Source of the DNA: Gymnopilus junonius
Taxonomy: Eukaryota; Basidiomycota; Agaricomycetes; Agaricales; Galerinaceae
DNA: 64,000 nucleotides
Direction: 5' to 3'
Assembly (NCBI GenBank): GCA_015501075.1
Contig: JADNYJ010000005.1
Span: forward strand, 1-64,000
This document shows, piece by piece, positions 1 to 12,499 of this stretch (positions are counted from its first letter, which is position 1; every line of letters begins with the position of its first letter). The notes below the pieces were generated by a model, which saw only the letters and a list, made by a program, of their open reading frames with translations, had not been told where the DNA came from and did not search any database. The translations under genes and the position numbers were made by a program.

Positions 1-476
1 CATAACGGCGGGAGAACAGACTCGTGGGGCATGAAAAAGGCAGGTGGTAAGGCATCGTTGACAAACATCCAGGAATAATTGGGGTCGCTCTCAAGGCCAG
101 GAAGTAACGATGAACTGTAAAAGCTTTATATCTCTTCTTCCCCCTCCTCGAAAGGCGGAAGGGTATCAGAGATGGATTGGTTGCTCGTGTTTTGGAAATC
201 AAAATCATTGGTCTGATCAACTAATGGTGTGAAGGCAGAGGCCACATTTGCCTCTCTCCTTCCCTCAAAAGGATGAAGAGACTGAGGGAGTTGGGGATTC
301 GAAGAGGGATTGTTGGTGGCGTAGTTTTCGATTGCATGAGTGGCAGCAGGTACTATACAAAAAACAACCAAAATATTATTTATTGTCATGCAGAAGAGTA
401 GTCTGATATTACCTTGGAAGTAACTATCGTTAAAGGCGGCCCAATCGAGCGGGTCAGCGAAGGGATAGGACGGCAT
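1..476 (-). pseudogene. Orphan gene family, copy A (5' part only, runs off the window)
   Basis: First two exons of the unrecognised multicopy family, reading leftwards. Exon 1 (476-413) starts MPSYPFADP and ends at a GT donor. Exon 2 begins at 352 after an intron ending TTGTATAG and reads VPAATHAIENYATNN, a Ser/Pro/Asn-rich stretch. The frame meets a TAA at 128-126. Copy E breaks its frame at nearly the same place, whereas copy D reads through in frame, so I treat A as decayed, although an unrecognised intron is possible. The start at 476 is preferred because it matches copies B-E; an upstream ATG at 596 would add a hydrophobic N-terminus lying in the conserved 5' flank. No function recognised. 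Confidence 0.6.
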
Positions 477-479
477 TGT

Positions 480-2105
480 TACAACAAGAAGAGAGAGAAG
501 ATGGACAATGAAGAAAAACAACTCTAAACATCGTCTCCTTTTGTAACTTGTACGACAACCAAACAATTCAACAAAACACGTTGAATAGGCTGCCAAAAAA
601 GCAATACCTTGTCCATGCTCCTGTAGCCTGTTTGTCTTCTGAATTCCACGCCCTGGTACAGCCGAAGAAGAATCAATATTTTCAAAACATGATAATTCAC
701 GTCAGACCTTTTCGTCCCCCAAATAATTCTGGTCCTGCATCCAAGGGTCTGTATCCCAGATTTCCGTCGTGGTATGACCTGCCGATAAACACAAGTGTGA
801 TTTTTCTTGGCCCAGAGTCTCCGATTCTCTATTATCTCGCCGCGTCCAGCATTCGCATCGGGGAGGTCTTGTTACTTATGAGCTGAATGTGCCCGCCTTC
901 TCTTTGTGCTTACAATATTTATTACAAATGTAAAGTGAGGTGGACAGGGTCCGAATACAGGGACAATTCTTTGAAATGAGGGTACATTACCATGCGAACT
1001 TATTTTCAGATTCGGTGAGCCTCTGAATGTGCCTACGATAATGAGCTTGCCACGCACGCATCAGGGAAATTGTCGACTCAGGGTTTGATTAATAAAAATT
1101 TCAAGAAGGGGGCTAGACGTTCTTGTCTAACTTTTGACAGATTCACCTCACAGGATTTATCATAGCTGCATCTGAGAAACATTTGTTGGTAAGGCATGCC
1201 TAGAAGAGCGCCTATCGCAAATGAAAATTTATAGCGCGCACTACGTGAAAGAAATGAATCACGTTGAAAAATAACTAAACGTGCTCGAAATCCTACGCTA
1301 TATCTGCACCGACAGTTAGGTTTGAGCTCCCAATGAACGGCGGCGCAGACTCGGAAGAGAATGGTTCTGCATGTGCCGCAGTAGCATTAATCGGTGACGC
1401 TAGGCATTCCTTTCCAACAGAAGATTCTCAAACCCATCCATAACAAATCCTGCCAAGCGAATCTGTCAAAAGCCAGACAAGAATGCTATATTTCTTCTTG
1501 AAATTTTTACTGATCGAACCCTTAGCTGACAATCTCCCAGATGTGCGTGCGGCAAGCGCCTGGTGTAGATCATAATCGTAGGCACGTTCAGAGGCTCCCA
1601 GACTTTAAAGATATGTTTTCCAGGGTAATATACCCTCACCTTAAAGGACTGTCTTATACAATGACCACTTAGCTTTACATTTATAATAATTATTGGACGT
1701 AGAGAAAGAATACGGGTATATTCAACACGTAAGTACTACATGGGTTGAATTATCGGTGGATACGACGAGATAACGGAAACTCAGGGTCCAGAAAAATTCC
1801 ACTTTTATTTATCGGCAGGTCATACCAGGACAGAAATATGGAACACAAATCCTCGGATACGGAACGAGAAGTATCTGGGGGACGAAAGGTCTGATGTGAA
1901 ATGGGATGTTAGTTCGGCTGTACAAAGGCGTGGAATTTAGAAGACAAGTAGGACGAACGAGCGTGGACAAGTTATTACTTTTTTTGCCACAAAGCCCAAC
2001 CGTTTAAACACGTTTGTTGAATTGTTTGGTTGTCGTACAATTGTGGACATATTTAGAGTTATTATTCTTCATCACCTACCCAAACTTTTTCTTGACCTGC
2101 TTTCG
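480..2105. repeat. Shared 5' flanks between head-to-head copies A and B
   Basis: This intergenic block consists of the repeated upstream flank of copy A (read leftwards) joined to that of copy B (read rightwards). 548-1070 is nearly the same as 8930-9470 and, inverted, matches about 19,190-19,700. 1400-2105 matches about 9,690-10,440. Open frames here are conserved only because the DNA is conserved; I see no convincing gene. The region presumably holds the promoters of both copies, but no clear TATA element stands out. Confidence 0.6.
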
Positions 2106-2111
2106 TCAACT

Positions 2112-3562
2112 ATGTCGTGCTATCCTTTCATTGATTGTGTTGATGATAGGCACTTTCGAGGTAGGCTTTCTTTTTTCTGCGGAATAGTACATGATAATTT
2201 GATGGCTTTTGTAGTCGACCTCCCTGGAAACCGAACCATGGACACTTCCTGGTCGATCCAGCACCCTTCCACTCCCCACATCTCTCTGCCCCTTTTTTAT
2301 TTCAATGAACAATGCAACGACATTCTGACCGCCGTCACGATGCCATCACCGCCTTTCGCTGGACAGGCCAACTTCATCAACCAATCCATCCCAGATACTG
2401 CTTTTATGTATGCAGCCGGAGTGAGCGATCAGGTGGTATCTGACGGCTCTTACCTTGTCGACCCAGTCACTGAGTCACCGTTGTCGTCTATGACGTCTGT
2501 AAATGATACCTCCCCTCTTCCACCAGTTAGTGCTACATACCACGGGACAGCCCCTTCACTAGCAACTCTGCAGAGTCACAGAGATCAGTATCCATTCGCT
2601 ATTAGTTCAAGACTCCACAATGGAGAGATCGAAATCAATCAAAACCCGGGGTTTGGCCAGTCTTTTGGCGGCCACACAATCTGCTCGGAGGAACCCTCCA
2701 TCGAGCGGCATGAGGACCACCTCCAAGGCCCTGGTCAAAGGTAAGAGTTTGATGTGTTTCAACCTCTCAGATATGGACTAAAACTATTTCACGGTAAAAA
2801 GGCTTCCGTTTCGCCCCAGGGTCCTTTACGATGTCATCCGACGGCCATCAGGTCCATCGCCAGGGCATCCAAGATGGTTGGCTGAACGCTCCATGCACAG
2901 AGCGCCCTCTCTTCAGAAAATAGAAGGTCCTCGTAGCCCATCTCCACCTCGTAACCCATTTCCACCATTAGCATCTCCACCAACCTCCAACGGAGAGAGG
3001 TACGTGATGAAATTCTTTCCTAATAATCAGTGAGCTAACGGCGCTTTTCATAGTGGTGATCACTCAGAAGAAAGGAACGAGCACAGAAACCGTTACTTTC
3101 CATTGGCTGCGGAAGATAGATGGGCCATTGCGTTCCCAGACCTCATGAAGGAGATCATTGCAAGAAACTCTCGAAGGAGCTCGAAGGCCTATCGAGGTTT
3201 GTACTTTTGTCTTCCCATCTAGCAAGAGACGTCTTAAATAAGGTTTTTTTTTAGCAAATCCACATCCACCGAAGCCAACAGTTTCTAAAGGCTCACCAGG
3301 TAACTCCTCGGGACTCAAGCGAAAGCGTGCAGTCGACACCAAATCCACAACGTCTACAGCACCTCCAGCACCCGCATTACTCCCACAAGCAAAGAAAAGG
3401 AGGACAGCTTCTGGTGAAATGTCCGGGTTGCAGATGGGACCACAGGAAAACGTGAAAACACCAAAGTTGGTGATTTAATCGCTATTTGCCTCCTCCGACA
3501 ATGCTAATGAGAACCTTCAGAGACGACCATATACCCAAATTCGTGAAGAATTGAGCACATAG
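2112..3562 (+). CDS. Orphan multicopy family protein, copy B (intact, about 390 aa)
   Basis: The only copy of the family that I can read from start to stop. Proposed exons are 2112-2160, 2215-2740, 2802-2999, 3054-3196, 3255-3469 and 3521-3562; all splice sites are GT-AG and all phases agree, giving 390 aa. Order: short N-terminal MSCYPFID segment, long Ser/Thr/Pro-rich low-complexity region, an LPFRP motif opening exon 3, a conserved block RYFPLAAEDRWAIAFPDLMK in exon 4, then a basic tail with LKRKR and KKRR that look like nuclear localisation signals. The stop (TAG, 3560) falls where copy D has GAG, and the homologous frame continues in other copies to a Cys-containing C-terminus (final exon about 3,645-3,760), so B may be slightly shortened. 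No known domain recognised; the conserved W/P block and basic tail suggest a nuclear or nucleic-acid role, which is inference. Confidence 0.55.
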
Positions 3563-3900
3563 GACCTTCGACGACAGAAAGTGGACGTAGATTTGGTGAG
3601 CAGATCAAATACTCACACTGGGGTTGAACATCGCTCATTTAGATCTTCATCCCTTCAAGCCCTTTCTATTACACCGGTATTATGGGCAGCCGATTACGTG
3701 CAGGAGGAATAAGAACGACAGGTTGAACAGAGTTCAGTGTAAATGCTCAGACATTTGTTAATCGATCCTCGCTCTTCAGAACGTGGGAACGCCGTACATG
3801 GAGTAACTCTGACAGTACTTTTCTCCGCCTTTCCAGTTGTTCCTTCTCGCGACGTCGTATAGATAAAATGACGGACGGTTTTTAAAATTTCTAGCTTTTA
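3563..3900 (+). repeat. Conserved 3' region of the orphan family, copy B
   Basis: Sequence after the copy B stop that aligns with the last exon and 3' flank of copies C-F. It contains an intron-like segment (GTGAGC near 3,596 to an AG near 3,643), a short frame with YYGQP and NRVQCKC, and a motif around ACGTGGGAACG near 3,780. The same 3' signature recurs at about 12,290, 21,610, 26,100, 59,350 and 63,350, and it helps identify members G and H as relatives. Confidence 0.5.
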
Positions 3901-5940
3901 CTATTAGGGTAAATAACGCTTTGTTATTTCATCGCTTTTTTTCCGAGCCAATTGTTCTTGAGAGTCGAATTATCACGTGTGCGCCCGCCAATTTTGGGAC
4001 CGACGCTGTTAATGCTGCGTTCGCCGTTGTCAGTGCCCTTCATCCTGTTAAATTGAACGACTTGTTCGTCTTCTCCCTCTGGAATTCGAATACGCCAATA
4101 CTTATTTTGGCCTCCCTTCTTGGTGTCGACCCCCGAAACACTTTAGCCCTGCTACTGCGTCCACGTTGGGGTCCAGGGAAATAGTCACGTACAACTACCA
4201 GGATTCTCGGCGCTGGAGTACATCTGCCGCACACAGACGCTATGTTGCAAAGGCCTGCACTGCATTTCAGTTGTATGGCGTCAGGCATCCTGGGTTTCTG
4301 GGCAAGAAACATGTCTCTTCAGGCTGGTGCACGTTTTGTGGATAGGTCTGTAGCACTATGTCTTCCTTCAAAGCAACCTACTGATGCGATCTGCTGTCAT
4401 TCTATAGGGCTACTCAATAAGCTCTTACCCCATTGAGTCTCGACATCTTGGCCTTGACGAGGGCTTCCCCAGCGCAAGTACTCTCATTGCCAACGCCACC
4501 TATAGCTGCCAGTTCGACAACCATCTCGAGCCACACTCCACCAATACCACTACCCGCGACTCCTCCGCCCTGTTCACTATAACCAGCTCGCGCTTCACGT
4601 TTCTCTTCATTCGTATTCTCCCGACCCCAAGCTCCTTAGGATGCTGACAAAGAAGAGTTCTGGTCTCATAGCCAGCGAACTTTGCTGTCAATCACCACCG
4701 CTATCTCTACCCCTTCTCGAATCCTCCACATGCAGGTTCCTTGAGGCTGTACGACAATGAACACTTCCTTCGACTACTTGAGCAATTATCTACGTGTTCG
4801 GGGTACCAGGGCCTACGTTTGAGGCTCTACGGGACCACGCTCGAATCAAAGTTGGTGAGAGAGAAATATCCAATCGCGGTGCTTCAAATGGTTTCTCCAT
4901 ATGTTTTCGCGTCTGGGCAAGATTCGCCTGTTGTGGCTCCGACTACTGCAAGGACGTTCGGCAGTTAGAGACCATCGTTCAGAGGACAGCGACGATTAGT
5001 TATTAGTCTTGTGTCTCTGGCATTAGTGTTGTGGAGCTCCGATATAGAAGCCGCTGCTGGCGACTCCCAGGCTTGCCCATGACCGCAAGCACCACCACTG
5101 CAAGTACAAATGCGACTGCGATTGTCAGTACTTCAACTTCAACTGCCGTCACCGCAGAAATAACCCGCGACCCTCTCTCCTCTGCTTTCTTAAACGACCC
5201 CTTCTCCAAACGCAAATGCACCACCTGCTTCAATTCATTTTCATCCTCATCCCGCGAGCCTAAGTTACAGCGGATCTGAGCAAGTACCAACCTGCCATGA
5301 ACTCGCCAAATGCAGACCATTGTAGTGAAGGATTCCAAACCACTGCGCGCAAAGTCTGGGCCACATGTTCTGGTGTTCTGCCAGGGACGTTGACATTGAC
5401 GAACCTGCCTATGGGAACTATGTGATAGAAGCTCAAGGGGCAAGAGGTCCTAGGACCATTCCTGTGCATAGGTGCGGAGCTGCATTTATAGACTCGGATC
5501 ACGTCGATGTCCTACCATGTCCACTGCTCACGCTTCTCAAGCAGAGTCGAATATGGCACACGATAGGATTGCATGTCCTTCATCTCGTTGAGTTGCGCAG
5601 CTGCAGATGAAAACGACGCGCACCAGGCTTGCTAGCGCCTATGGCTGCGAATTGAAAGCAAGGTCAACATCAGTGAGCATCACTACCAGCGCGTCCTTTC
5701 TCAGGCCCAAGAGCACGATGCGCCCAATCATGATTGCTTGACGCCCCGTACCTAAGGCTCATCCCTGATTCTTCTGGCTTTGGGTCTGGTGTGCGTGCGT
5801 GCCGGAGTCTGGGTCTGGGTTAACGTTTGCGATAGGCGCGATTCCTGGAAGGAAGAAAGCGGAGACACAAACCTGGCTGCTATCGTCCTACGCTTACTTC
5901 CTTCTTATTTTCCTCTAGGACGTTGAAAGGATTCAGGAGG
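3901..5940. other. No gene recognised
   Basis: Only short open frames on both strands (up to 146 codons at 5443-5003, minus, with one hydrophobic stretch near its C-terminus). None shows a recognisable domain, consistent splice sites or similarity to other parts of the window. I see nothing I can support as a gene. Confidence 0.4.
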
Positions 5941-6083
5941 GTGTGATTGTTCTGTCCACCTAACTGGTTCCTTACCTTCGTCTTTGTTGCCACTGGCAGC
6001 GACAGCAGTCGCAACTGCGCAGGTACACATCCCTCCTTTTATTCGCCTTATAGCGCATTAGCTGACCAAATGTCATGTAACAG

Positions 6084-6387
6084 GTCAGAACAGCTCTTCA
6101 CTGCTCTCAACGCTCTTAAAGCTGATCCTGACGTCAAGAACTGCATCCTCGACGTCCGTGGCCGAGGTCTCATGGTCGGTGTCGAATTCGGCAAAGGTGA
6201 TGGGTACCCCGCAAACTTGTCCTCCCTCGTCGCGAAGAAATGCATCGAGAAGGGTCTTCTTATCCTGACGACCAGCATCTATGAGGTTGTTCGCTTCATC
6301 CCTCCTTTGAATATCAGTGAAGAAGATATGAAGAAGGGCATTGATATCTTCGTAGAGAGTGTCAAGGAGGTGGCCAAGTCATCATGA
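6084..6387 (+). pseudogene. C-terminal fragment of a class III (4-aminobutyrate-type) aminotransferase
   Basis: About 100 codons with the C-terminal signature of PLP-dependent class III aminotransferases of the GABA transaminase type: SEQLFTALNALKADPDV, then DVRGRGLMVGVEFG, then a KCIEKGLLILTT segment and VVRFIPPLNISEEDMKKG, ending at TGA 6385-6387. The exon starts after a plausible acceptor (CAG at 6081-6083, with CTGAC-like branch sequence upstream). The large N-terminal domain, the PLP-binding lysine region and all earlier exons are absent upstream, where the family 5' portion should be roughly 350 residues. I therefore call it a truncated relic, not a functional enzyme. The reading frame itself is clean, so truncation is probably recent or the fragment was captured by duplication. 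Confidence 0.75.
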
Positions 6388-6850
6388 TTGAAGCGGAGAC
6401 CTTTAAAGTCATCAACAGCGCCAGCGCAATATCAATGCGGCCTTGACGACAAATGTGAAATTTCCTGTGTATTTTACCCATTGTATGTCAAACTATGCGA
6501 CGTACGAATGCTCAAACGATGTTCTGGATCCTTTCTCGTCACTGCGACCTACTGTCGGGCAGTGGCACTGACAGTGATTGCGTACAGTTCAACTTTGTTC
6601 AACTACCTCCTGCTATGGTAAGATATTCTTAACTTGCATGTTGATGCAGTTCACCATCAATATTTCCGTCATTGGAAAACTGAACACATTTCTTTACAGA
6701 TGGAATACTTGACTAGACCTTTAAATAGCAAATCGATTGAAATACTTCAATAAATAAGAACGAGAAAAATACAGCTATAGGATAAAAAATCTAAGTGACT
6801 TGCCAAAAACTAGGGAGGAAATTCTGAGGATAGAAATATAGGATGGTTTC
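6388..6850. other. Intergenic, nothing recognised
   Basis: Separates the aminotransferase fragment from the 3' end of copy C. A/T-rich near 6,650-6,850. No supported feature. Confidence 0.4.
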
Positions 6851-8858
6851 CGGCGAGTGTCATCCGTAAAAAAAAGAGTAATCAGGTGAAATTTAACCAG
6901 CCCGAGAAGAAGGATGAAAATTCAATGGAAATTGATCTGCCAGGATACATGAAAAGTCCGAGAACCCGCCCTTTTCTAGCAACGACTTCGCGAGAAGAAC
7001 AACCGAAAGATGGAGGAAAGCAATGTCGAAGTTCCTCCATGCCACGACGTTCCCACGTTCCAACATTCGGGAGAGTGAGGATCGATGAACAGTTGTCTGA
7101 GGTTGCGGTGAACTCCATCCATACCCTCCGGCTATCTTTCTTACATGTCTTCGGCGGCTCACGGTACAGGCAGAACATGTGAAAAGGAACAGGTCTGGAG
7201 ATGAGAGGGTTCTAATGAGCGTCATTTAACCCCAGTGTGAGTCATTGAATTCCCGAAATCTGCTCACCGTATTCACGCTGTCTCCATCACGGACAGTCCA
7301 CAGAGCTCAGTTATTGAGGAAGTGGCGATAACTGTCTCTGAAGATCATTATGAGTGTTATTCGAGTAGGTGAGGTTTGATTCAATCACAAACCTTGCCAT
7401 GTACGCGTCTTCATTTGCTATCCTAGAATGCTGCAGCCCGGCCACCCCACCAGAAGGCGTTGGCCATTGTGTAAGATGTGCTGGACGCATTGCGGACTTG
7501 CCATATGCTCCTCGCTTTCGCTTGAGAAGTGAGAGGTAGCTTGGTGGGCCATTAGAAGCTGTCGGCTTCGGTGGAGATTGCTTGGCTAAAGAGACCTTGT
7601 AAGATATCTCTCGTTGCAAAGGAGGGCGACGAGAACGAACCTGGATAGGCCATAGAGCCTCCTGGGCATAAAAGTACAGGCTCAGGAGAGTTACTTTCTC
7701 TGAGACGCTTCATTACACCTGGGTTGGCAATTGCCCATCCATCGTTCCCAACCCGAGGAAAGTAGCGCTTTCTCTTTTTTTGTGTGTGCTGAACTCTGCG
7801 TGACACAGCATCGTTTAATCTCCTAACTACGAAGAAGGGATTACGGTACGCACTTCTTGTCTGCGAAGGTCGATGTCGACTTCAAGGGTCTACGAGAGCC
7901 ACGACGACCTGGTTGTTGCTGAAAGGAAGGTTGCGCAACCTTATAGCTTTCAGTCATCCATGTTGGATGCAGTGGCGACGGCCCTGAGAGTGGCGCGGTG
8001 AGGTCGTGCTGGACCCCAATGGGGCGAAATGGAAGCACCTCTGCCGTACTATTTATTGTGAATTGGTTTTAGCCCATAGACCGAGAGGTTGGAATCGATC
8101 AAACTCTTACCTTTGGCCAGTCCTTTGAATCTGGCCCTCAAGCCGCTCGACGAACAATCCTTCAGAGCAGCTTATGGGGCTGCCCGAAGGCTGGCCAAAC
8201 ACTTTTTTTTGGTTGTATTCAACCTCTCCATAGTGGAGGGTCGAATGGACGGTGGTGCTTGGATCCTGATTATTGTAACTTAGCAGGTGAGCTGGAAGCG
8301 ACGGGGCTCCCATTGCATGATCCGTGGCACTAGGTGATGGGAAAGGATATGTATAATTTGCAGATGTGGTCGATGACCCAGAGAGTGGGTAGATGGAATC
8401 ATCGTATACCACCTGGTCTCCCATTTTGGCTGTACGCGTAGCGGCAGGAGGACGAGACTCGTGGGGCATGAAAAAGGCAGGTGGTAAGGGATCGTTGACA
8501 AACATCCTGGAATAATTGGGGTCGATCTCAAGGCCAGGAAGTAACGATGGCAGTGTAAAAGCTTTATATCTGGTCTTGTTTTGGAAATCATTAGTCTGAT
8601 CAAGTCATGGCGTGAAGGCAGAGGCCAAATTTACCTCTCTCCTTCCCTCAAAAGGAGGAAGAGACTGAGGATGTTGGGGATTCGAAGATGGATTGTCGGT
8701 GGCGTAGTTTTCGATTGCCTGAGTGGCAGCAGGTACTACACAAAAAACGCCCAAATATTATTCATTCTCACGCAGAAGAGTAGTCTGATACTACCTTGGA
8801 AGTAACTGTCGTTAAAGGCGGCCCAATCAAGCGGGTCAGTGAAGGGATAGGACGGCAT
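6850..8858 (-). pseudogene. Orphan gene family, copy C (decayed)
   Basis: Minus-strand copy closely related to A, E and F. Exon 1 is 8858-8795 (MPSYPFTDP). Exon 2 carries the Pro/Ser/Asn-rich region but has TGA near 8,608 where copy A has an in-frame Leu codon, and it lacks part of the segment present in A and E. Later exons keep LPFRPIGVQHDL (about 8,030), the basic conserved block KRKRYFPRVGNDGWAIANP (about 7,770), KQSPPKPTASN and LKRKR (about 7,570-7,520), then a TAA at 7,311. A Cys-containing last exon (PPKTCKKDS) lies near 7,150. The lesions make a full-length product unlikely. It is arranged head-to-head with copy D. Confidence 0.6.
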
Positions 8859-8859
8859 T

Positions 8860-10445
8860 GTTACAACAAGAAGAGAGAGAAGATGGACAATGAAGAAAAA
8901 CAACTCTAAACATCGTCTCCTTTTGTAAGTTGTATGACAACCAAACAATTCAACAAGACACGTTGAATAGGCTGCCAAAAAAGCAATACCTTGTCCGCGC
9001 TCCTGTTGCTTGCTTGTCTTCTAAATTCCACGCCCTGGTGCAGCCGAAGAAGAATCAACATTTCCGAAACATGATAATTCACGTCAGACCTTTTCGTCCC
9101 CCAAATAATTCTGGTCCCACATCTAAGGGTCTGTATCCCAGATTTCCGCCGTGGCATGACCTGCTGATAAACACAATTGTGATTTTTCTTGACCCTGAGT
9201 CTCCGATTTTCCGTTTTCTTACCGCATCCAACGCTCACATCGAAGAGTTCGTGTTACTTACGAGCTGAATGTGCCCACCTTCTCTTCTTATTTGCAAGAT
9301 TTATTATGAATGTAAAGCGAGGTAGACATAGGACAAATGCAGTGACAATTCTTCACAATAAGGGTACAATGCCAAGGGACCTTACTTATTCTCAGATTCG
9401 GCGAGCCTCTGAATGTGCCTACGATAATGAGCTTGCCGCGCACGCATCAGGGAAATTGTCGACTCTGCTTTGAAAGCCAAAAAACGTCAGCCATGGATAC
9501 GATGGTTAGCCTGTAAGCACTTGGTAAGCACCTCAACTCAGCACCAATTGATTGTCACCAATGCCTTGGACGAATTTGGGACCTATTGATCATAGCTTTA
9601 GTTTAGAGACTTGAGTGCAATATAAATTCTAATGTATGCGACTTTTACTCTGGTGAGCCAGATTGATCATATGAATAGACACCTTTCTGCGGTAGGCGCT
9701 CTTCTAGGCATTCCTTTCCAACAGAAGATTCCCAAACCCATCCATAACAAATCCTGCCAAACGAATCTGTCAAACGCCAGACAAGAATGCTACCTTTCTT
9801 CTGGAAAATTTTACTGATCGAACCCTGACTCAACAATCTCCCTGATGCGCGTGCGGCAAGCGCCTGGTATAGATCATAATCATGGGCACGTTCAGAGGCT
9901 CCCAGACTTTAAAGATGTGTTCTCCAGGGTAATATACCCTCATTTTAGAGGACTGTCTTATATAATGACCACTTAGCTTTACATTTATAATAACTATCGT
10001 ACGTAGAAAAAGAAGACAGGTATAATCAACATGTAAGTACTACACGGGTCGAATTATCGGTGGATACGACGAGATAACGGAGACTCAGGGTCCAGAGAAA
10101 TTCCACTTTTGTTTTTATCAGCAGGTCATGCCACAACAGAAATATGAAAGACAGACCCTCAGATGTGGGACCAGAAGTATCTGGGGGACGAACAGGTCTG
10201 ATGTGAAATGGTGAAATGGTACGTTAGGAAATCCTTCTTCGGCTGTACAAAGGCGCGTGGAATTTAGAAGACAAGTAGGACGAAGGAGCGTGGACAAGGC
10301 ATTACTTTTTTTGCCACAAAGCCTAGGACTTCAGCCGGTTAAACACGTTTTTGTTGAATTGTTTGGTTGTCATACAATTGTGGATGTATTTAGAGTTATT
10401 ATTCTTTATTGCTCACACAACCTTTCTCTTGACCTACTCTCGTCA
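8860..10445. repeat. Shared 5' flanks between head-to-head copies C and D
   Basis: Equivalent of 480-2105. The C-side flank (8,900-9,465) and D-side flank (about 9,632-10,445) match the flanks of copies A and B. The centre differs from the A/B pair: 9,465-9,630 holds other sequence, including about 75 bp repeated in inverse orientation at about 17,405-17,485. No gene supported. Confidence 0.55.
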
Positions 10446-10448
10446 ACT

Positions 10449-12493
10449 ATGTCATCCTATCCCTTCGTTGATTGTGTTGATGATAGGTACTTTCGAGGTA
10501 GACTTTTTCTTTTCTGCGCGACAATACATGATAATTTGATGGCTTTTATAGTCGACCTCACTGGAAACCGAACCATGGACACTTCCTGGTCGATCCAGCA
10601 CCCTTCGACTCCACAGATCTCTCGGTCCCTTTCTTATTTCAATGAACAAGGAAACGATAATCTAACCGCCGTTACGATACCATCCGCTGGACAGGTCAAC
10701 TGCATCAACCAATCCATCCCAGATACCCTGCTTCCTCTTTCCTCTCCGTCTTTCGAAGCACGAGAGGAGAAGGGATACAAACCAATCGTAATTCCATCGC
10801 TACCATATATACCAGGCCTTGAAGGCAGCATCAATTGTCCCAAAGTGCTCGATATAAATTCCTCACCACCTGCCTCTTTCACGCCCCACCAGCCCATTCC
10901 TCCCACCGCTATGCATGCAGCTAATACGGGTCATCGGGTAGTTCGTGACAGCTCTTACCTTGTCCGCCCACTCACTGAGTCACCGTTGCCGTCAACGACA
11001 TCTGCAAGTAATACCTGCAACCGTCCATCAGCTAGTACCACATATCATGGATTAGACGGGACAGTCTCTTCGATTCCAGGCCCTCATGGAAACCGTACTG
11101 TTGGTTCAACCGTCCGCAACGGAGAGGTTGGACAAAGTCAAAACCATCTGTTTGGCCAGCCTTTTGGCAGCCATACAATTCGCTCTAAGGAACCCTCTGT
11201 TGAGCGACATGAAGACCAGCTCCAGATCCCTGGTCAAAGGTAGGAGTTTGACAAGCCCAATCTCTCATTACATGGGCTCAAACAAACTCATGATAACCAG
11301 GCTACCATTTCGCCCCAGGGTCCTTTACGACTCATCCGACGGCCATCAGGTCCATCGCCTGGGCATCCAAGATGGATGGCTGAAAGTTCCATGCACCGGT
11401 TCCCTCTCTTCAGCAAACAGAAGGTCCTCGTAGCCCTTCTCCACCTCTTAGTCCTTCTCCACTTAGCATCAACACCAACACGAGGTATGTGATGAAGTCC
11501 TATCCTTAATAGTCAGTGCGCTAAATGGTGTTGTTCATGTAGTGGTGAGGACTCAGAAGAAGAGAATGAGCCTAGAAAGCGCCATTTTCCATTGGCTGCA
11601 GAAGATAGATGGGCCATTGCAGTCCCAGACCTCATGAAGGAGATCATTGAAAGAAACTCTCGACTGAGCTCGAGAGCTTATCAAGGTTGTGCTCGTCAAC
11701 CCCCTTCCCAATGAGTAAGGTTTTGATAAGGTCTTTTTAGCAGAACGACATCCACCGAAGCCGACAGTTTCTGAAAGCTCACCAAGTAACTCCTCACAGC
11801 TCAAGCGAAAGCGTGGGGCAGACAGCAAACCCACAACATCCTCAACATCTTCAGGACCCACAACTTCCCCCAAGCGAAGAAAAGTAGGACATCTTCTGAT
11901 GAGATGCCGGCTTGCAGGGTTCCGAGATGGGGCCACAGGAAAATGAGAACGTAGCAAGGTTTGTGATCAAATCACCATTCGCTTGTTCAGACAACGCTGA
12001 CGAGGATCTTCAGAGATAGTCATAGCCATCTTTTCTTGAAGAACTGAGCACAGAGGACCTTCGGTGACAGAGAGAGGACATCAATACGGTGAGCAGTTTC
12101 CCTGGTATAAATTACTCACCCTGGGAGTTGATCAACATTCATTAGGATCTTGAACCCATTAAGCCCTGTCTATTCCACCAATACTATGGACCGCCGACTG
12201 CATGTGAAAAGAAAAAGGGCGACTGGTTGACCGTTGAACAGAGCATCATACAATGCTCAGACATTTGTTTATCGATCCTCGCTCTTCCGAACGTGCGTGG
12301 GAACACCGAACTCGTACATGGAGCAACGGACAGTACTTTTTTCCGCTTTTCCAATTGTTCTTCTTGCGATATTGTAGCGAAAAAATGGCGCATTCTCGGA
12401 CTTCTTTATTTCTTGTACTATGGCAACTTTATTTTCAAAAAATTCTCTAGATTCCTCAAGTTGACCGGTCACCTTTTAATATTTAGAGTATGA
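10449..12493 (+). pseudogene. Orphan gene family, copy D (decayed)
   Basis: B-like copy. Exon 1 from 10449 reads MSSYPFVDCVDDRYFR; exon 2 is open to the donor after QIPGQR (near 11,240) and includes SFEAREEKGYKP and IPGLEG. Exon 3 starts LPFRPRVLYD but lacks one base relative to B (near 11,330) and shifts frame. The conserved block HFPLAAEDRWAIAVPDLMKE is present near 11,590. Near 12,070 CTTCGGTGACAG has TGA where B has CGA, a C-to-T change at a CpG. The last exon (YYGPPTACEKKKGDW) and 3' signature follow to about 12,490. Single-base decay is the main evidence against function. Confidence 0.6.
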
Positions 12494-12499
12494 TTACTC

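Noticed and set aside
480..9470. Conserved 112-codon frames in the 5' flanks (548-886 and 8,930-9,268) as genes
   Set aside because: They are in repeated flank DNA, opposite to the family genes, without ATG-linked conservation beyond that of the DNA; other copies break the frame.
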